This document shows, piece after piece, positions 17,888 to 26,080 of a stretch of DNA of 39,940 nt. A program made the translations under genes and the position numbers. The notes beneath the pieces were generated by a model. That model had not been told where the DNA came from. It did no database searches and saw only the letters and a program-made list of their open reading frames with translations. This DNA comes from CAWULT01 sp963923455 (GTDB lineage: Bacteria; Acidobacteriota; Vicinamibacteria; Vicinamibacterales; UBA2999). Position 1 is the stretch's first letter, and each line of letters starts with the position of its first letter. The stretch lies in contig CAWULT010000035.1 of assembly GCA_963923455.1 (NCBI GenBank), positions 1 to 39,940 of the forward strand, in the 5' to 3' direction.

Positions 17888-18703
17888 GTGATTAGCGTCG
17901 GGCTGCGGCGCGTCGCCGACGCGTTGCTCGCCGCCGTGCTGGCGCCCACGTGCGCGGCGTGCGCCCACCCGCTCGACTCTTCGTTCGACGGCCCCGTCTG
18001 CGCAGCCTGCTGGGGGTCGATCGCACCGCCCCAGCCGCCGCTGTGCCGTCTGTGCGGCGCATCCCTGCCTTCGTGGCGCACGATCAGTACCGCCCTCTCG
18101 CGCTGCGTCGAGTGCCGGCGGTATCGGACGACGATCGCCAGCGGAGCCTCGGCTGGCGAGTACGCGAATGCCCTCCGGGCCATCGTGCATGCGTTCAAGT
18201 ACGACCGGCGCCGGTCTCTAGCCGCGCCGCTGGCCGCCCGGATGCGGGACGCCGGCGCGGCCGTGCTCGACGGGGCTGACTGCGTGATCCCGGTTCCGCT
18301 GCACCCCTGGCGCCGCCTCGAACGCGGCTTCAACCAGGCGTCGGACCTGGCGGACGGCCTCGGACTGCCGGTGGTGCACGCGCTTCGCCGCCGGCGCTCG
18401 ACCCCGCCCCAGAGCGGTCTTCGAGCCGCGTCCCGGCGGCGAAACGTGCGCGACGCGTTCACCCTGTCATGGCGGCTGTCGGACGCCACGCGGAGGCGCC
18501 GACTGACGGGACGCGTGGTGGTCCTGGTGGACGACGTCCGCACGACGGGCGCCACGCTGGACGCCTGTGCCCGTGTGCTCGCGTCCACCGGCGTGCGCGA
18601 GGTCCGCGCGCTGACGCTGGCGCACGCGCCCATCCGGCCGGGTCCCGTCGAGGGGGCCAGTCGACGCCGGCGCGGAGCCGCCCGCACGGGCGGCCGGCCG
18701 TGA
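17888..18703 (+). CDS. ComF-like phosphoribosyltransferase-fold protein
   Basis: 271 residues from GTG 17888. The N-terminal double zinc ribbon has C-x2-C pairs (CAAC, CAAC, CRLC, CVEC). The C-terminal type I phosphoribosyltransferase domain has the PRPP loop VVLVDDVRTTGATLDAC, preceded by PVPLHPWRRLERGFNQA. ComF/GntX proteins of this kind are tied to DNA uptake; dprA lies 4 kb upstream on the other strand, which agrees. The C-terminus ends in a short Arg/Gly-rich tail. GGGC repeats lie just before the GTG, and no ATG is available in frame before the zinc ribbon. Confidence 0.88.
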   Translation: MISVGLRRVADALLAAVLAPTCAACAHPLDSSFDGPVCAACWGSIAPPQPPLCRLCGASLPSWRTISTALSRCVECRRYRTTIASGASAGEYANALRAIVHAFKYDRRRSLAAPLAARMRDAGAAVLDGADCVIPVPLHPWRRLERGFNQASDLADGLGLPVVHALRRRRSTPPQSGLRAASRRRNVRDAFTLSWRLSDATRRRRLTGRVVVLVDDVRTTGATLDACARVLASTGVREVRALTLAHAPIRPGPVEGASRRRRGAARTGGRP

Positions 18704-18744
18704 CCCGCGTGCCACCGGTCTGCACGCCGCTGGCGGGCGGGTCA
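18701..18744. terminator. inverted repeat joining two convergent stop codons
   Basis: TGACCCGC at 18701-18708 and GCGGGTCA at 18737-18744 are perfect complements with 28 bases between. Each arm begins with the TGA stop of its gene, comF-like on plus and tmk on minus. There is no T run. It could act as a bidirectional end structure. Confidence 0.3.
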
Positions 18745-19326
18745 GAGCAGGGCTGCGACCGCCGCGTGGACGTCCGCGGCAATCACGGTGCGCTCTCGGC
18801 GCGCGTCGAGCTGCACCCAGCCGGCCCCGCGCGCCTGGGCGAGGTAGCTGGCCCTGACACGCCCGAGCAGCGTGAGGTCGCGCTCGTACCTGTCGCGGTC
18901 CGCGATCTTCCGCGCCGCCGAGACCTCCGGGGGGATGTCCAGCAGCAGCGTGACGTCCGGACGGGGCAGATGGGCCTGAATCGTCAGCAGCCAGGCGGGG
19001 TCGAGGCCCTGGGCCTCACCGTACGCCACGCTCGACGCCAGGTAGCGATCGCAGACGACGACGGTGCCGGCCGCCAGCGCGGCCTCGATGCGCGGCTTCC
19101 ACTCGGTCCGGTTTGCGACGTACAGCAACTGCATCACGTCGGGACCGTACTCTCGTTCGCCGCGCAGGGCGCGGCCGATCTCCTCGCCGATCGCCGTGTG
19201 GTAGTCCGGAAAGGATACGAGCTGGACGGTTCGGCCGGCCGCTCCGAGACGGTCCCGCAGCAGCTCGGCCTGGGTCTGCTTGCCGCTCTGGTCGAGGCCC
19301 TCGAACGCGATGAGGAGTCCGCGCAT
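18742..19326 (-). CDS. tmk: thymidylate kinase
   Basis: 194 residues. It phosphorylates dTMP to dTDP. The P-loop reads FEGLDQSGKQTQ at 8-19, a variant of the more common EGLDGAGKST. The DRY-type motif CDRYLASSVAYGEAQG and the lid region with DRDRYERD are present. Start ATG 19326 is chosen over an adjacent GTG at 19329; AGG precedes it. It follows lysA by 22 bases. Confidence 0.93.
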   Translation of the reverse strand: MRGLLIAFEGLDQSGKQTQAELLRDRLGAAGRTVQLVSFPDYHTAIGEEIGRALRGEREYGPDVMQLLYVANRTEWKPRIEAALAAGTVVVCDRYLASSVAYGEAQGLDPAWLLTIQAHLPRPDVTLLLDIPPEVSAARKIADRDRYERDLTLLGRVRASYLAQARGAGWVQLDARRERTVIAADVHAAVAALL

Positions 19327-19348
19327 CACCTGGCTCCGCCGCGGCCGA

Positions 19349-20614
19349 TCAAGCTTCCAGGGCGAGGACGTCGTCGAGCGTCTGGCGACGCCGGATGACG
19401 GCCCAGTGCCCGTTGTCGACGAGGACCTCGGGCGCCAGCAGCCGGCGGTTGTAGTTGGACGCCATCACGGCACCGTAGGCGCCGGTGTCGAGAATCGCAA
19501 CGAGATCGTCGACCTGCAGGTCGGGGAGCTGGCGATCGCGCGCGAAGACGTCACTGCTCTCGCAGATCGGCCCGACGACGTCCCACGGTCCTTCGCTCCC
19601 CGGCCGCGGCCGCACCGGCACGATACGGTGGAACGAGCCATAGAGCGCAGGACGCATCAGTTCGGTCATGCCGGCGTCGACGACCGCGAAACGCCGACCG
19701 TCCGGGTACTGTTTGACATCGACCACGCGCGTCACGAGCGCGCCGGCGTGCGCGACCACCGACCGGCCGGGCTCGAGCACCACCGGAACGCCGCAGCGCC
19801 GCAACTGGGGCACGACGGCCTCCGCGTACTGCGCGGGCGTCAGCGTCGGCTGGCCGTCGTAGCCGATGCCGAGCCCTCCTCCGAGGTCGACATGCTCCAG
19901 CCGGACGCCGTCGTCGGCCAGTGCGAGCGCCAGGTTCACCAGCGTGACGGCGGCGCGCTGGAGCGGCTCGGCCGAGGTGATCTGGGAGCCGATGTGCACG
20001 TGCACGCCGACGAAGTGCAGTCCGGGCGTGCTTCGACGCGCGCGGTAGATCGCGCGTGCCTCCTCGAGTGCCACGCCGAACTTGTTGGTCTTGAGGCCGG
20101 TGGAGATGTTCGGATGGCTCTTCGCGTCGATGTCCGGATTGACGCGCAGCGCGACGCGGGCGGTACGGCCCTGCGCGTGCGCAATGGCCCCGATCCGATC
20201 GAGCTCGCCTGGCGACTCGGCGTTGATGGCACCGATGTCGAGGCCGACGGCGAACTCCAGCTCCTCACGCGTCTTGCCGACGCCCGTGAAGACGATGTCG
20301 CGGGGCTCGAACCCGGCGCGCAAGGCCACGCGGATCTCCCCGCCGGAATTGGCGTCGGCCCGGCTGCCCAGAGCCCTCAACAGGCGCAGCAGGGCGAGCG
20401 TGGAATTCGCCTTGAGCGCGTAGTGGATGGCGTGGGGATATTCCGCAAACGCGGCATCGATGGCCCGGTACGCCTCGCGCACGGCGTGCGCGCTGTAGAC
20501 GTAGGCAGGCGACCCCACCTGTTCGACGATGGATTCGAGGCTGACGCCGTCGCAGGCGAGGCCGCGATCGGCAGGCTGAAACGGTAGGTACACGGCCAAA
20601 GCGCATGTTATCAT
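19349..20614 (-). CDS. lysA: diaminopimelate decarboxylase
   Basis: 421 residues. It converts meso-diaminopimelate to lysine with PLP. The PLP lysine is Lys68 in YALKANS. HVHIGSQ, DLGGGLGIGY and EPGRS form the phosphate site, and CESSD carries the active cysteine from the partner subunit. Length matches the family. ATG 20614 lies inside a perfect palindrome (20601-20618); GTG 20593 is an alternative that would still leave the whole enzyme. It is divergent from the sigma gene at 20672. Confidence 0.95.
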   Translation of the reverse strand: MITCALAVYLPFQPADRGLACDGVSLESIVEQVGSPAYVYSAHAVREAYRAIDAAFAEYPHAIHYALKANSTLALLRLLRALGSRADANSGGEIRVALRAGFEPRDIVFTGVGKTREELEFAVGLDIGAINAESPGELDRIGAIAHAQGRTARVALRVNPDIDAKSHPNISTGLKTNKFGVALEEARAIYRARRSTPGLHFVGVHVHIGSQITSAEPLQRAAVTLVNLALALADDGVRLEHVDLGGGLGIGYDGQPTLTPAQYAEAVVPQLRRCGVPVVLEPGRSVVAHAGALVTRVVDVKQYPDGRRFAVVDAGMTELMRPALYGSFHRIVPVRPRPGSEGPWDVVGPICESSDVFARDRQLPDLQVDDLVAILDTGAYGAVMASNYNRRLLAPEVLVDNGHWAVIRRRQTLDDVLALEA

Positions 20615-20618
20615 GCGC
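20601..20618. promoter_or_regulatory. palindrome GCGCATG-TTAT-CATGCGC over the lysA start
   Basis: A perfect 7-base inverted repeat with a 4-base centre that contains the lysA ATG, inside the 57-base gap between divergent genes. It could be a repressor site controlling both genes, or an mRNA hairpin hiding the lysA start codon. No known operator family is matched with confidence. Confidence 0.4.
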
Positions 20619-20671
20619 CATTCCTACGCTCGCCAATCCAGGCGCCGGTTCAACGGATACACAAGGCCAGC

Positions 20672-21277
20672 ATGTCCGCTGACGCCTCGTCCCCGCAGGC
20701 GATGGACGAGATCATCCTGCGATGCCTGAACGGGGATCAGGCGGCGTGGGACTCGATCGTCCGGCTCTACTGGCGCAGGGTCTTCAACATCGCGTACAAG
20801 TTCGTCGGCCGGCACGACCAGGCCGAGGACCTGACGCAGGACGTCTTCCTGAAGCTGTACAAGTCGCTCGGCACGTTCGACCGGCGGGCGAACTTCCAGA
20901 CCTGGCTGGTCAGCGTCAGCCGGAACCTGTGCATCGACCACTACCGCAGTGCCCGGCGCGAGCGCGAGACGATCAGCCGTGACGTCGACCCGGCTGACCT
21001 GGCCCCGGCGGCGCCGGGCGTGAGCGCCTACGCCCAGCTCGAACAGCGCGACCGCGTCGAACTGCTCAAGGCGGCGCTCGACCGGATGGCGCCAACGCTG
21101 CGAACGGCGGTCATGCTGCGCGACATCCAGGAACTGACCTACCAGGAGATCGCGCAGCAGCTGAACCTGCCGGAGGGCACGGTGAAATCGCGGATCAACC
21201 GCGGCCGGACCGAGCTGGCGCGGCAGATCCAGGAACTGCGGGAACGGCAGGACGCCGTCCCGAGAAGCGGAGCCTGA
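20672..21277 (+). CDS. ECF RNA polymerase sigma factor
   Basis: 201 residues. Region 2 is QAEDLTQDVFLKLYKSL with FQTWLVSVSRNLCIDHYRS. Region 4 has MAPTLRTAVMLRDIQELTYQEIAQQ and the recognition helix LPEGTVKSRINRGRTEL. AAGG precedes ATG 20672; a later ATG at 20702 (MDEIIL) is also possible. No zinc-finger anti-sigma gene follows. Instead the next gene, two bases on, encodes a STAS protein, and a third small gene overlaps that. Control by partner switching is therefore suggested, unlike the sigma factor at 1730-2320. Confidence 0.93.
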   Translation: MSADASSPQAMDEIILRCLNGDQAAWDSIVRLYWRRVFNIAYKFVGRHDQAEDLTQDVFLKLYKSLGTFDRRANFQTWLVSVSRNLCIDHYRSARRERETISRDVDPADLAPAAPGVSAYAQLEQRDRVELLKAALDRMAPTLRTAVMLRDIQELTYQEIAQQLNLPEGTVKSRINRGRTELARQIQELRERQDAVPRSGA

Positions 21278-21279
21278 GG

Positions 21280-21618
21280 ATGAATGTGACCACCGACCGC
21301 AACCAAGGTGTGTCGATCGTGCGGGTCAAGGAAGCACGTCTGATGTATCCCCTCCTGCCGGAGTTCACCGGCGCGGTCGGCGCGCTGATCGGCGCGGGGT
21401 GCAAGGTACTGGTCGACCTCTCGAGCGTCACCTACGTCGACAGCGCGACGATCGGGTGCCTGATGGACCTCTACCGGCAGACCACCGCCGCGGGCGGCAC
21501 GTTCAAGCTGTCGGGGGTGCAGAAGCGCGTGGAAACGATGCTGTCGATGACCGGCGCCCACAACTTCCTCGAGATCCACGCCGACGAGGCTTCGGCTCTC
21601 AAGAGTTTCGGGGTGTGA
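21280..21618 (+). CDS. STAS-domain anti-anti-sigma factor
   Basis: 112 residues, one STAS domain of SpoIIAA/RsbV type. The key loop reads VDSATIGCLMDLY, with Ser55 in the place of the serine that anti-sigma kinases phosphorylate. The second half (GGTFKLSGVQKRVETMLSMTG) is also typical. Such proteins free a sigma factor by binding its anti-sigma kinase when unphosphorylated. No RsbW/SpoIIAB-like kinase gene is in the window. The gene starts two bases after the sigma stop, and its stop overlaps the next start. Confidence 0.88.
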   Translation: MNVTTDRNQGVSIVRVKEARLMYPLLPEFTGAVGALIGAGCKVLVDLSSVTYVDSATIGCLMDLYRQTTAAGGTFKLSGVQKRVETMLSMTGAHNFLEIHADEASALKSFGV

Positions 21619-21884
21619 CCGTGCGGACGATCAAGACCTCCACCGGCGCCGACATTCCCCTCGACGGCGACCTGCTCGCCGTCATGGAAACGCTGTACCG
21701 CGAGGTGACCGCGCGGCGCGGGCTCGACCGATCCTTCGAGGACATGATGCGGGAGATCAACCACCTGATCGACCAGATGGACGAAGGCGAGCGCCGCGCG
21801 TACCTGCTCGAGAGCCTGTTCCTGAATACCGTCACCTACGAGAACGACAAGCTCGAAGCCTACATGCGGAAGATCAGCGGCTGA
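21615..21884 (+). CDS. small conserved-looking protein of unknown function
   Basis: 89 residues; I do not recognise it. The start is taken as GTG 21615, overlapping the STAS stop as GTGA; GTG 21621 would remove two residues. The protein is acidic and mostly helical, with D-L-L-A-V-M-E-T-L-Y-R-E, E-D-M-M-R-E-I-N-H-L-I-D-Q-M and a final E-A-Y-M-R-K-I. No signal peptide, cysteine or membrane segment is seen. The very tight coupling to a sigma factor and an anti-anti-sigma protein suggests it belongs to the same switch, perhaps as an adaptor or antagonist. Confidence 0.75.
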   Translation: MTVRTIKTSTGADIPLDGDLLAVMETLYREVTARRGLDRSFEDMMREINHLIDQMDEGERRAYLLESLFLNTVTYENDKLEAYMRKISG

Positions 21885-21927
21885 ACGAGAGGCCGCGGGC
21901 GGGAGGCCGGCAGCGTGCGGACGCGGG

Positions 21928-22839
21928 TCAGCCCTGCGCCCGAACGGCGTCGCGGACCGGCAGGGCGGCCTCGTCGGCCACTGGGTCTGGCCCGTCGACC
22001 AGCGTCCACGCGTCGCGCTCCTCCAGCAGCTGCGCCGCGAAGGCGGTGTGCAGGCCGTGGCCGCCGCGGTGCACCACGAGATGCCCGATGATCGGGTGCC
22101 CGACCAGGGCCAGGTCGCCGATGACGTCGAGGATCTTGTGCCGCACGCACTCGTCGTCGAAGCGCAGGCCGTTGTTGAGCACACCCGTGTCACCGATGAC
22201 CACGGCGTTCTCGAGCGAACCGCCCAGCGCCAGCCCCTGCTGCCGCAGCATCTCCACTTCCTTCAGGAACGTGAACGTGCGCGCCGGCGCGATCTCGTCG
22301 ATGAAGGTCGACTCGGTGATACGGATCGTCCGCGACTGGTGCCGCAGCAGCGGGTGATCGAACGCGATGCTGTAGGTGACCTTGAAGTGGTCTGACGGGT
22401 ACAGCGCAATCCGCTTGTCGACCCGCGTCAGCGACACGGGACGGCGCACCTTGAGGTAGCGGCGGGGCGCGTCCAGGTCCTTCACGCCCGCTTCCTGAAT
22501 CAGGTAGATGAACGGTGCCGCGCTGCCGTCCATGATCGGCACTTCGGGCGAGTTCAGCTCGACGACTGCGTTGTCCACCCCGAGGCTCACGAGCGCCGAC
22601 AGCAGATGCTCCACCGTGTCGACCCGGACCGTGTCCCGGGTGAGGGCGGTCGCATAGTTGATCCCGCCAACGTGCTGCGCCGACGCCGGAACCTCGAGGC
22701 CCCCGAGGTCCGACCGGCGGAACCGGATGCCGGAGTCTGCCGGGGCCGGCTTGAGGGACAGCGTGACCTTGTTGCCGGAATGCAGACCGATTCCGGCACA
22801 GGACGTGGAGCGGCGGAGCGTGCGCTGCGTGTGGGTCAC
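21928..22839 (-). CDS. lpxC: UDP-3-O-acyl-N-acetylglucosamine deacetylase LpxC
   Basis: 303 residues. It catalyses the committed step of lipid A synthesis, so the cell has an LPS-type outer membrane. Zinc ligands are seen at His78 (VEHLLSAL), His234 and Asp238 (RHKILDVIGDL); Glu77 and His261 (RGGHGLH) are the catalytic pair. MDGSAAPF and FDDECVRHK are family blocks. Start is GTG 22839; no in-frame ATG lies nearby. No other lpx gene is in the window. Confidence 0.96.
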   Translation of the reverse strand: MTHTQRTLRRSTSCAGIGLHSGNKVTLSLKPAPADSGIRFRRSDLGGLEVPASAQHVGGINYATALTRDTVRVDTVEHLLSALVSLGVDNAVVELNSPEVPIMDGSAAPFIYLIQEAGVKDLDAPRRYLKVRRPVSLTRVDKRIALYPSDHFKVTYSIAFDHPLLRHQSRTIRITESTFIDEIAPARTFTFLKEVEMLRQQGLALGGSLENAVVIGDTGVLNNGLRFDDECVRHKILDVIGDLALVGHPIIGHLVVHRGGHGLHTAFAAQLLEERDAWTLVDGPDPVADEAALPVRDAVRAQG

Positions 22840-23064
22840 GGACGTGTCAGCCTCGGTGGACAGCCGTGAAGAACGCTAGCAATTCGAGGGCCATTCAAGG
22901 GCGGACCGGAAACATCGAAGAAAGCGCATGTATTCCAAGCGTTTATGGAGACCTGACCAACCAGGATGCGGTGCCGAAACGCCTCGATCGTGGCCCCACA
23001 GCCACAGTCTACTTGATCACAGGTGTGTCGTGAATACCACGCCAGCCTGTCACTCCAAGGACGC
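22840..23064. other. noncoding gap between lpxC and uvrA
   Basis: About 225 bases between two minus-strand genes, lower in GC than its surroundings. It must hold the lpxC promoter; the best candidate on the minus strand is TTGGTC-N17-TGGAAT near 22930-22960, which is weak. Short open frames here look like noise. No hairpin stands out after uvrA. Confidence 0.4.
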
Positions 23065-25986
23065 TCACGCGGGGCGAACCGCGCGGTCGCCGGCCGAGAA
23101 CAGCTCGCGGAGAAACTGTCCGGTGGCCGACTGCGGAACCGCCGCAACCTCCTCGGGCGTGCCGCACGCGACGATCCGGCCCCCGCCCGCGCCCCCGTCG
23201 GGCCCGAGGTCGATCAGGTGATCGGCGCATCGAATGACGTCGAGGTTGTGCTCGATGACGACGACGGTGTTGCCCTGCTCCACCAGCTTGTTGAGGACGT
23301 CGAGCAGCTTGCGCGTGTCCTCGAAGTGCAGGCCGGTCGTGGGCTCGTCCAGGATGTAGAGCGTCCGGCCGGTGCCGCGACGGGACAGTTCCCTGGCCAG
23401 CTTCACTCGCTGCGCCTCACCACCGCTGAGCGTGGTGGCCGACTGGCCAAGCTCCACGTACCCCAGGCCGACGTCCTGCAGGGTGCGCAGCTTGTTGGCG
23501 ATCGGGGGAAAGTTCTCGAGCAGGGGAATCGCCTGATCGACCGTCAGGTCCAGGACCTCGGCGATGGACTTGCCACGGTAGAGGATCTCGAGTGTCTCGC
23601 GGTTGTAGCGGCGGCCCTTGCACTGCTCGCATACGACGTAGACGTCGGGCAGGAAGTGCATCTCGATCGCGATCACGCCGTCGCCCTGGCAGGTCTCGCA
23701 CCGGCCGCCCTTGACGTTGAACGAGAACCGGCCCGGCTTGAAGCCGCGCGCCTTGGCCTCGGGCATCATCGCGAACAGCTCGCGGATGAACGTGAACATC
23801 CCCGTGTAGGTGGCCGGGTTCGAACGCGGCGTACGGCCGATGGGCGACTGGTCGATCTCGATGACCTTGTCGATGAGGTCGATGCCGTCGATCCGGTCGT
23901 GCGTCCCCGGCTCGGCCGCTGCCCGGTAGATGGCGCGCGCGAGGGACCGGTACAGGATGTTGTTGACGAGCGTGGACTTGCCGGAGCCGCTCACGCCGGT
24001 CACCGCGGTCAGCGTGCCGAGGGGAATCGTCACGTCCACGTTCTTGAGGTTGTTCTCGCGAGCCCCGCGGATCACGATCGTGCCCTTGCCCCCCTGGCGG
24101 CGGACCGTCGGGGTCTCGATGGCGCGCTCACCGCGCAAGTAGGCCCCGGTCAGCGACTCGTGTCCCCCGTCGAGCAGCGCGGCCGGTGGCCCCTGGAAGA
24201 TCACGTGCCCGCCCAGTTCTCCGGCACCCGGACCGAGGTCGACGACGTAGTCGGCAGTCCGGATGGTCTCCTCGTCGTGCTCGACGACCACGACGGTGTT
24301 GCCGAGGTCACGGAGCCGGGCCAGGGTGTTCAGCAGCTTCCGGTTGTCACGCTGATGGAGCCCGATCGACGGCTCGTCCAGCACGTAGAGCACCCCGGTG
24401 AGGTTGGCGCCGATCTGCGTCGCGAGGCGGATGCGCTGGCCCTCCCCGCCGGACAGCGTCGCCGCACTGCGATTCAAGGTCAGGTAGCCGACACCGACGT
24501 CGTGCAGGAACCGCAGGCGTTCGCGGACTTCGCGCAGGACGCGGCTGGCGATGAGCGCCTCGCGCTCGGTCAGCTCCAGTTGCTCGAAAACGGTGGTGGC
24601 TTCGCTGATCGGCAGGTTCACGTAGTCCGCGATCCCGCGTCCCTTGACCCGCACCGCGAGGCTCTGGGGCCGGAGCCGCAGGCCATCGCACACCGGGCAC
24701 ACCCGCAGCATCCGGTACGGCTCGAGCTCCTCCTGCACCGTCCAGGAACCCTCCTCGTAGCGCCGCCGCAGGTTCGGGATCACCCCCTCGAAGCCGCGGC
24801 CGAAGGGGTCGCGGTCGGCCGCCGTCTCGCGCCGCCGGGCCTTCGGCAGCGCGAACTCCTCCTCGGCCTCGCCAGCGTCCTCGTCGACGTTGGCCTCCGC
24901 CGCGGCCGACTTCAAGGCACGGGCGGCGCCAGCCGGCCCGAACAGCACGAGCTCCCGATGCTTCCTGGGGAGCTTGCCAAACGGCACGTCGACGTCGATG
25001 TCGAACGTCTTCCCGATCATCTGCACGGCGTCGCGCACCAGTCGCCGATCACCCTTCGCCCACGGCGCGATCGCGCCTCCCGCCAGTGACTTCGACTCGT
25101 CGGGCACGACGAGCCGGGGGTCGAAGTCGTAGGTGGCGCCGAGCCCCTGGCAACTCTGGCAAGCGCCGTGTGGCGAGTTGAACGAGAAGGCCCGGGGGGT
25201 CATCTCGGGCATCGAGATGCCGCACGAGACGCACGCCAGACGCCTCGAGAACAGCTGGTCGCCGCCCTCGAACGTGTTGATGATCACGACGTCATCGGCC
25301 AGGTTGAGCGCCATTTCGAGCGACTCGGAGAGCCGGCGCTCGATACCGGACTTGACGATCAGGCGGTCGACGACGACGTCGATCGTGTGGTTCCGGCGGC
25401 GATCGAGCTTGATCTCCTCCTCCAGCGAGCGGAACTGCCCGTCGATGCGAACCTTCGTGAAGCCCTGCTGGCGAAGCCCCTGCAGCTCCTTCTTGAACTC
25501 GCCCTTGCGCCCGCGCACGATCGGCGCGAGGACGTTGATGCGGGCGTCCTGCGGATAGAGCATCACCAGGTCGAGGATCCGCTCCAGCGTCTGCGAGGAG
25601 ATCTCCTTGCCGCAGACGTAACAGTGCGGCACCCCGATGTTGGCGAAGAGGAGGCGCAGGTAATCGTAGATCTCGGTGACGGTTCCGACCGTCGATCGGG
25701 GGTTCGAACCGGTGGTCTTCTGCTCGATCGAGATCGCCGGCGACAACCCCTCGATGAGGTCGACGTCTGGCTTCTCCATCTGCTCGAGGAACTGCCGGGC
25801 ATAGGCCGACAGCGACTCGACGTAGCGCCGCTGCCCTTCGGCGTAGATGGTGTCGAAGGCAAGGGAGGACTTGCCCGAGCCGGACAGGCCCGTGATGACC
25901 ACCAGCCGGTCGCGCGGCAGGTCGACGTCGATGTTCTTGAGGTTGTGAACGCGGGCCCCGCGCACCGCGATCCAGTCGTGGGCCAT
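23065..25986 (-). CDS. uvrA: excinuclease ABC subunit UvrA
   Basis: 973 residues, the damage-recognition ATPase of nucleotide excision repair. Walker A motifs are GLSGSGKS at 33-40 and GVSGSGKS in the second half. Signature motifs read LSGGEGQRIRLA and LSGGEAQRVKLARELS. The zinc modules have HCYVC, CVSC/CQSC and CETC/CEQC. The protein is somewhat longer than the E. coli one because of an acidic Ala/Glu insertion near residue 370, in the region before the second zinc module. Start ATG 25986. It stands alone, 92 bases after the permease gene. Confidence 0.97.
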   Translation of the reverse strand: MAHDWIAVRGARVHNLKNIDVDLPRDRLVVITGLSGSGKSSLAFDTIYAEGQRRYVESLSAYARQFLEQMEKPDVDLIEGLSPAISIEQKTTGSNPRSTVGTVTEIYDYLRLLFANIGVPHCYVCGKEISSQTLERILDLVMLYPQDARINVLAPIVRGRKGEFKKELQGLRQQGFTKVRIDGQFRSLEEEIKLDRRRNHTIDVVVDRLIVKSGIERRLSESLEMALNLADDVVIINTFEGGDQLFSRRLACVSCGISMPEMTPRAFSFNSPHGACQSCQGLGATYDFDPRLVVPDESKSLAGGAIAPWAKGDRRLVRDAVQMIGKTFDIDVDVPFGKLPRKHRELVLFGPAGAARALKSAAAEANVDEDAGEAEEEFALPKARRRETAADRDPFGRGFEGVIPNLRRRYEEGSWTVQEELEPYRMLRVCPVCDGLRLRPQSLAVRVKGRGIADYVNLPISEATTVFEQLELTEREALIASRVLREVRERLRFLHDVGVGYLTLNRSAATLSGGEGQRIRLATQIGANLTGVLYVLDEPSIGLHQRDNRKLLNTLARLRDLGNTVVVVEHDEETIRTADYVVDLGPGAGELGGHVIFQGPPAALLDGGHESLTGAYLRGERAIETPTVRRQGGKGTIVIRGARENNLKNVDVTIPLGTLTAVTGVSGSGKSTLVNNILYRSLARAIYRAAAEPGTHDRIDGIDLIDKVIEIDQSPIGRTPRSNPATYTGMFTFIRELFAMMPEAKARGFKPGRFSFNVKGGRCETCQGDGVIAIEMHFLPDVYVVCEQCKGRRYNRETLEILYRGKSIAEVLDLTVDQAIPLLENFPPIANKLRTLQDVGLGYVELGQSATTLSGGEAQRVKLARELSRRGTGRTLYILDEPTTGLHFEDTRKLLDVLNKLVEQGNTVVVIEHNLDVIRCADHLIDLGPDGGAGGGRIVACGTPEEVAAVPQSATGQFLRELFSAGDRAVRPA

Positions 25987-26050
25987 ACCTGTCAGGAGGT
26001 CTGCCGGAGAATCAAACCCCTATCTTATCTCCGGACGACCAGCGGGCCAC

Positions 26051-26080
26051 GACCCGCCCCCGCACGGGGCCTGCCGGGTC
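26051..26080 (-). terminator. nested hairpin at the end of the permease gene
   Basis: GACCCG (26051-26056) pairs with CGGGTC (26075-26080) around an inner GCCCC-N5-GGGGC. It lies right after the permease stop on the minus strand. No T run follows, so efficiency as a terminator is uncertain. Confidence 0.35.

Noticed and set aside
25701..25710. GGTTCGAACC, like a tRNA T-arm
   Set aside because: It codes for conserved UvrA residues, and no acceptor or anticodon stem can be folded around it. A similar string near 23818 is also within uvrA.
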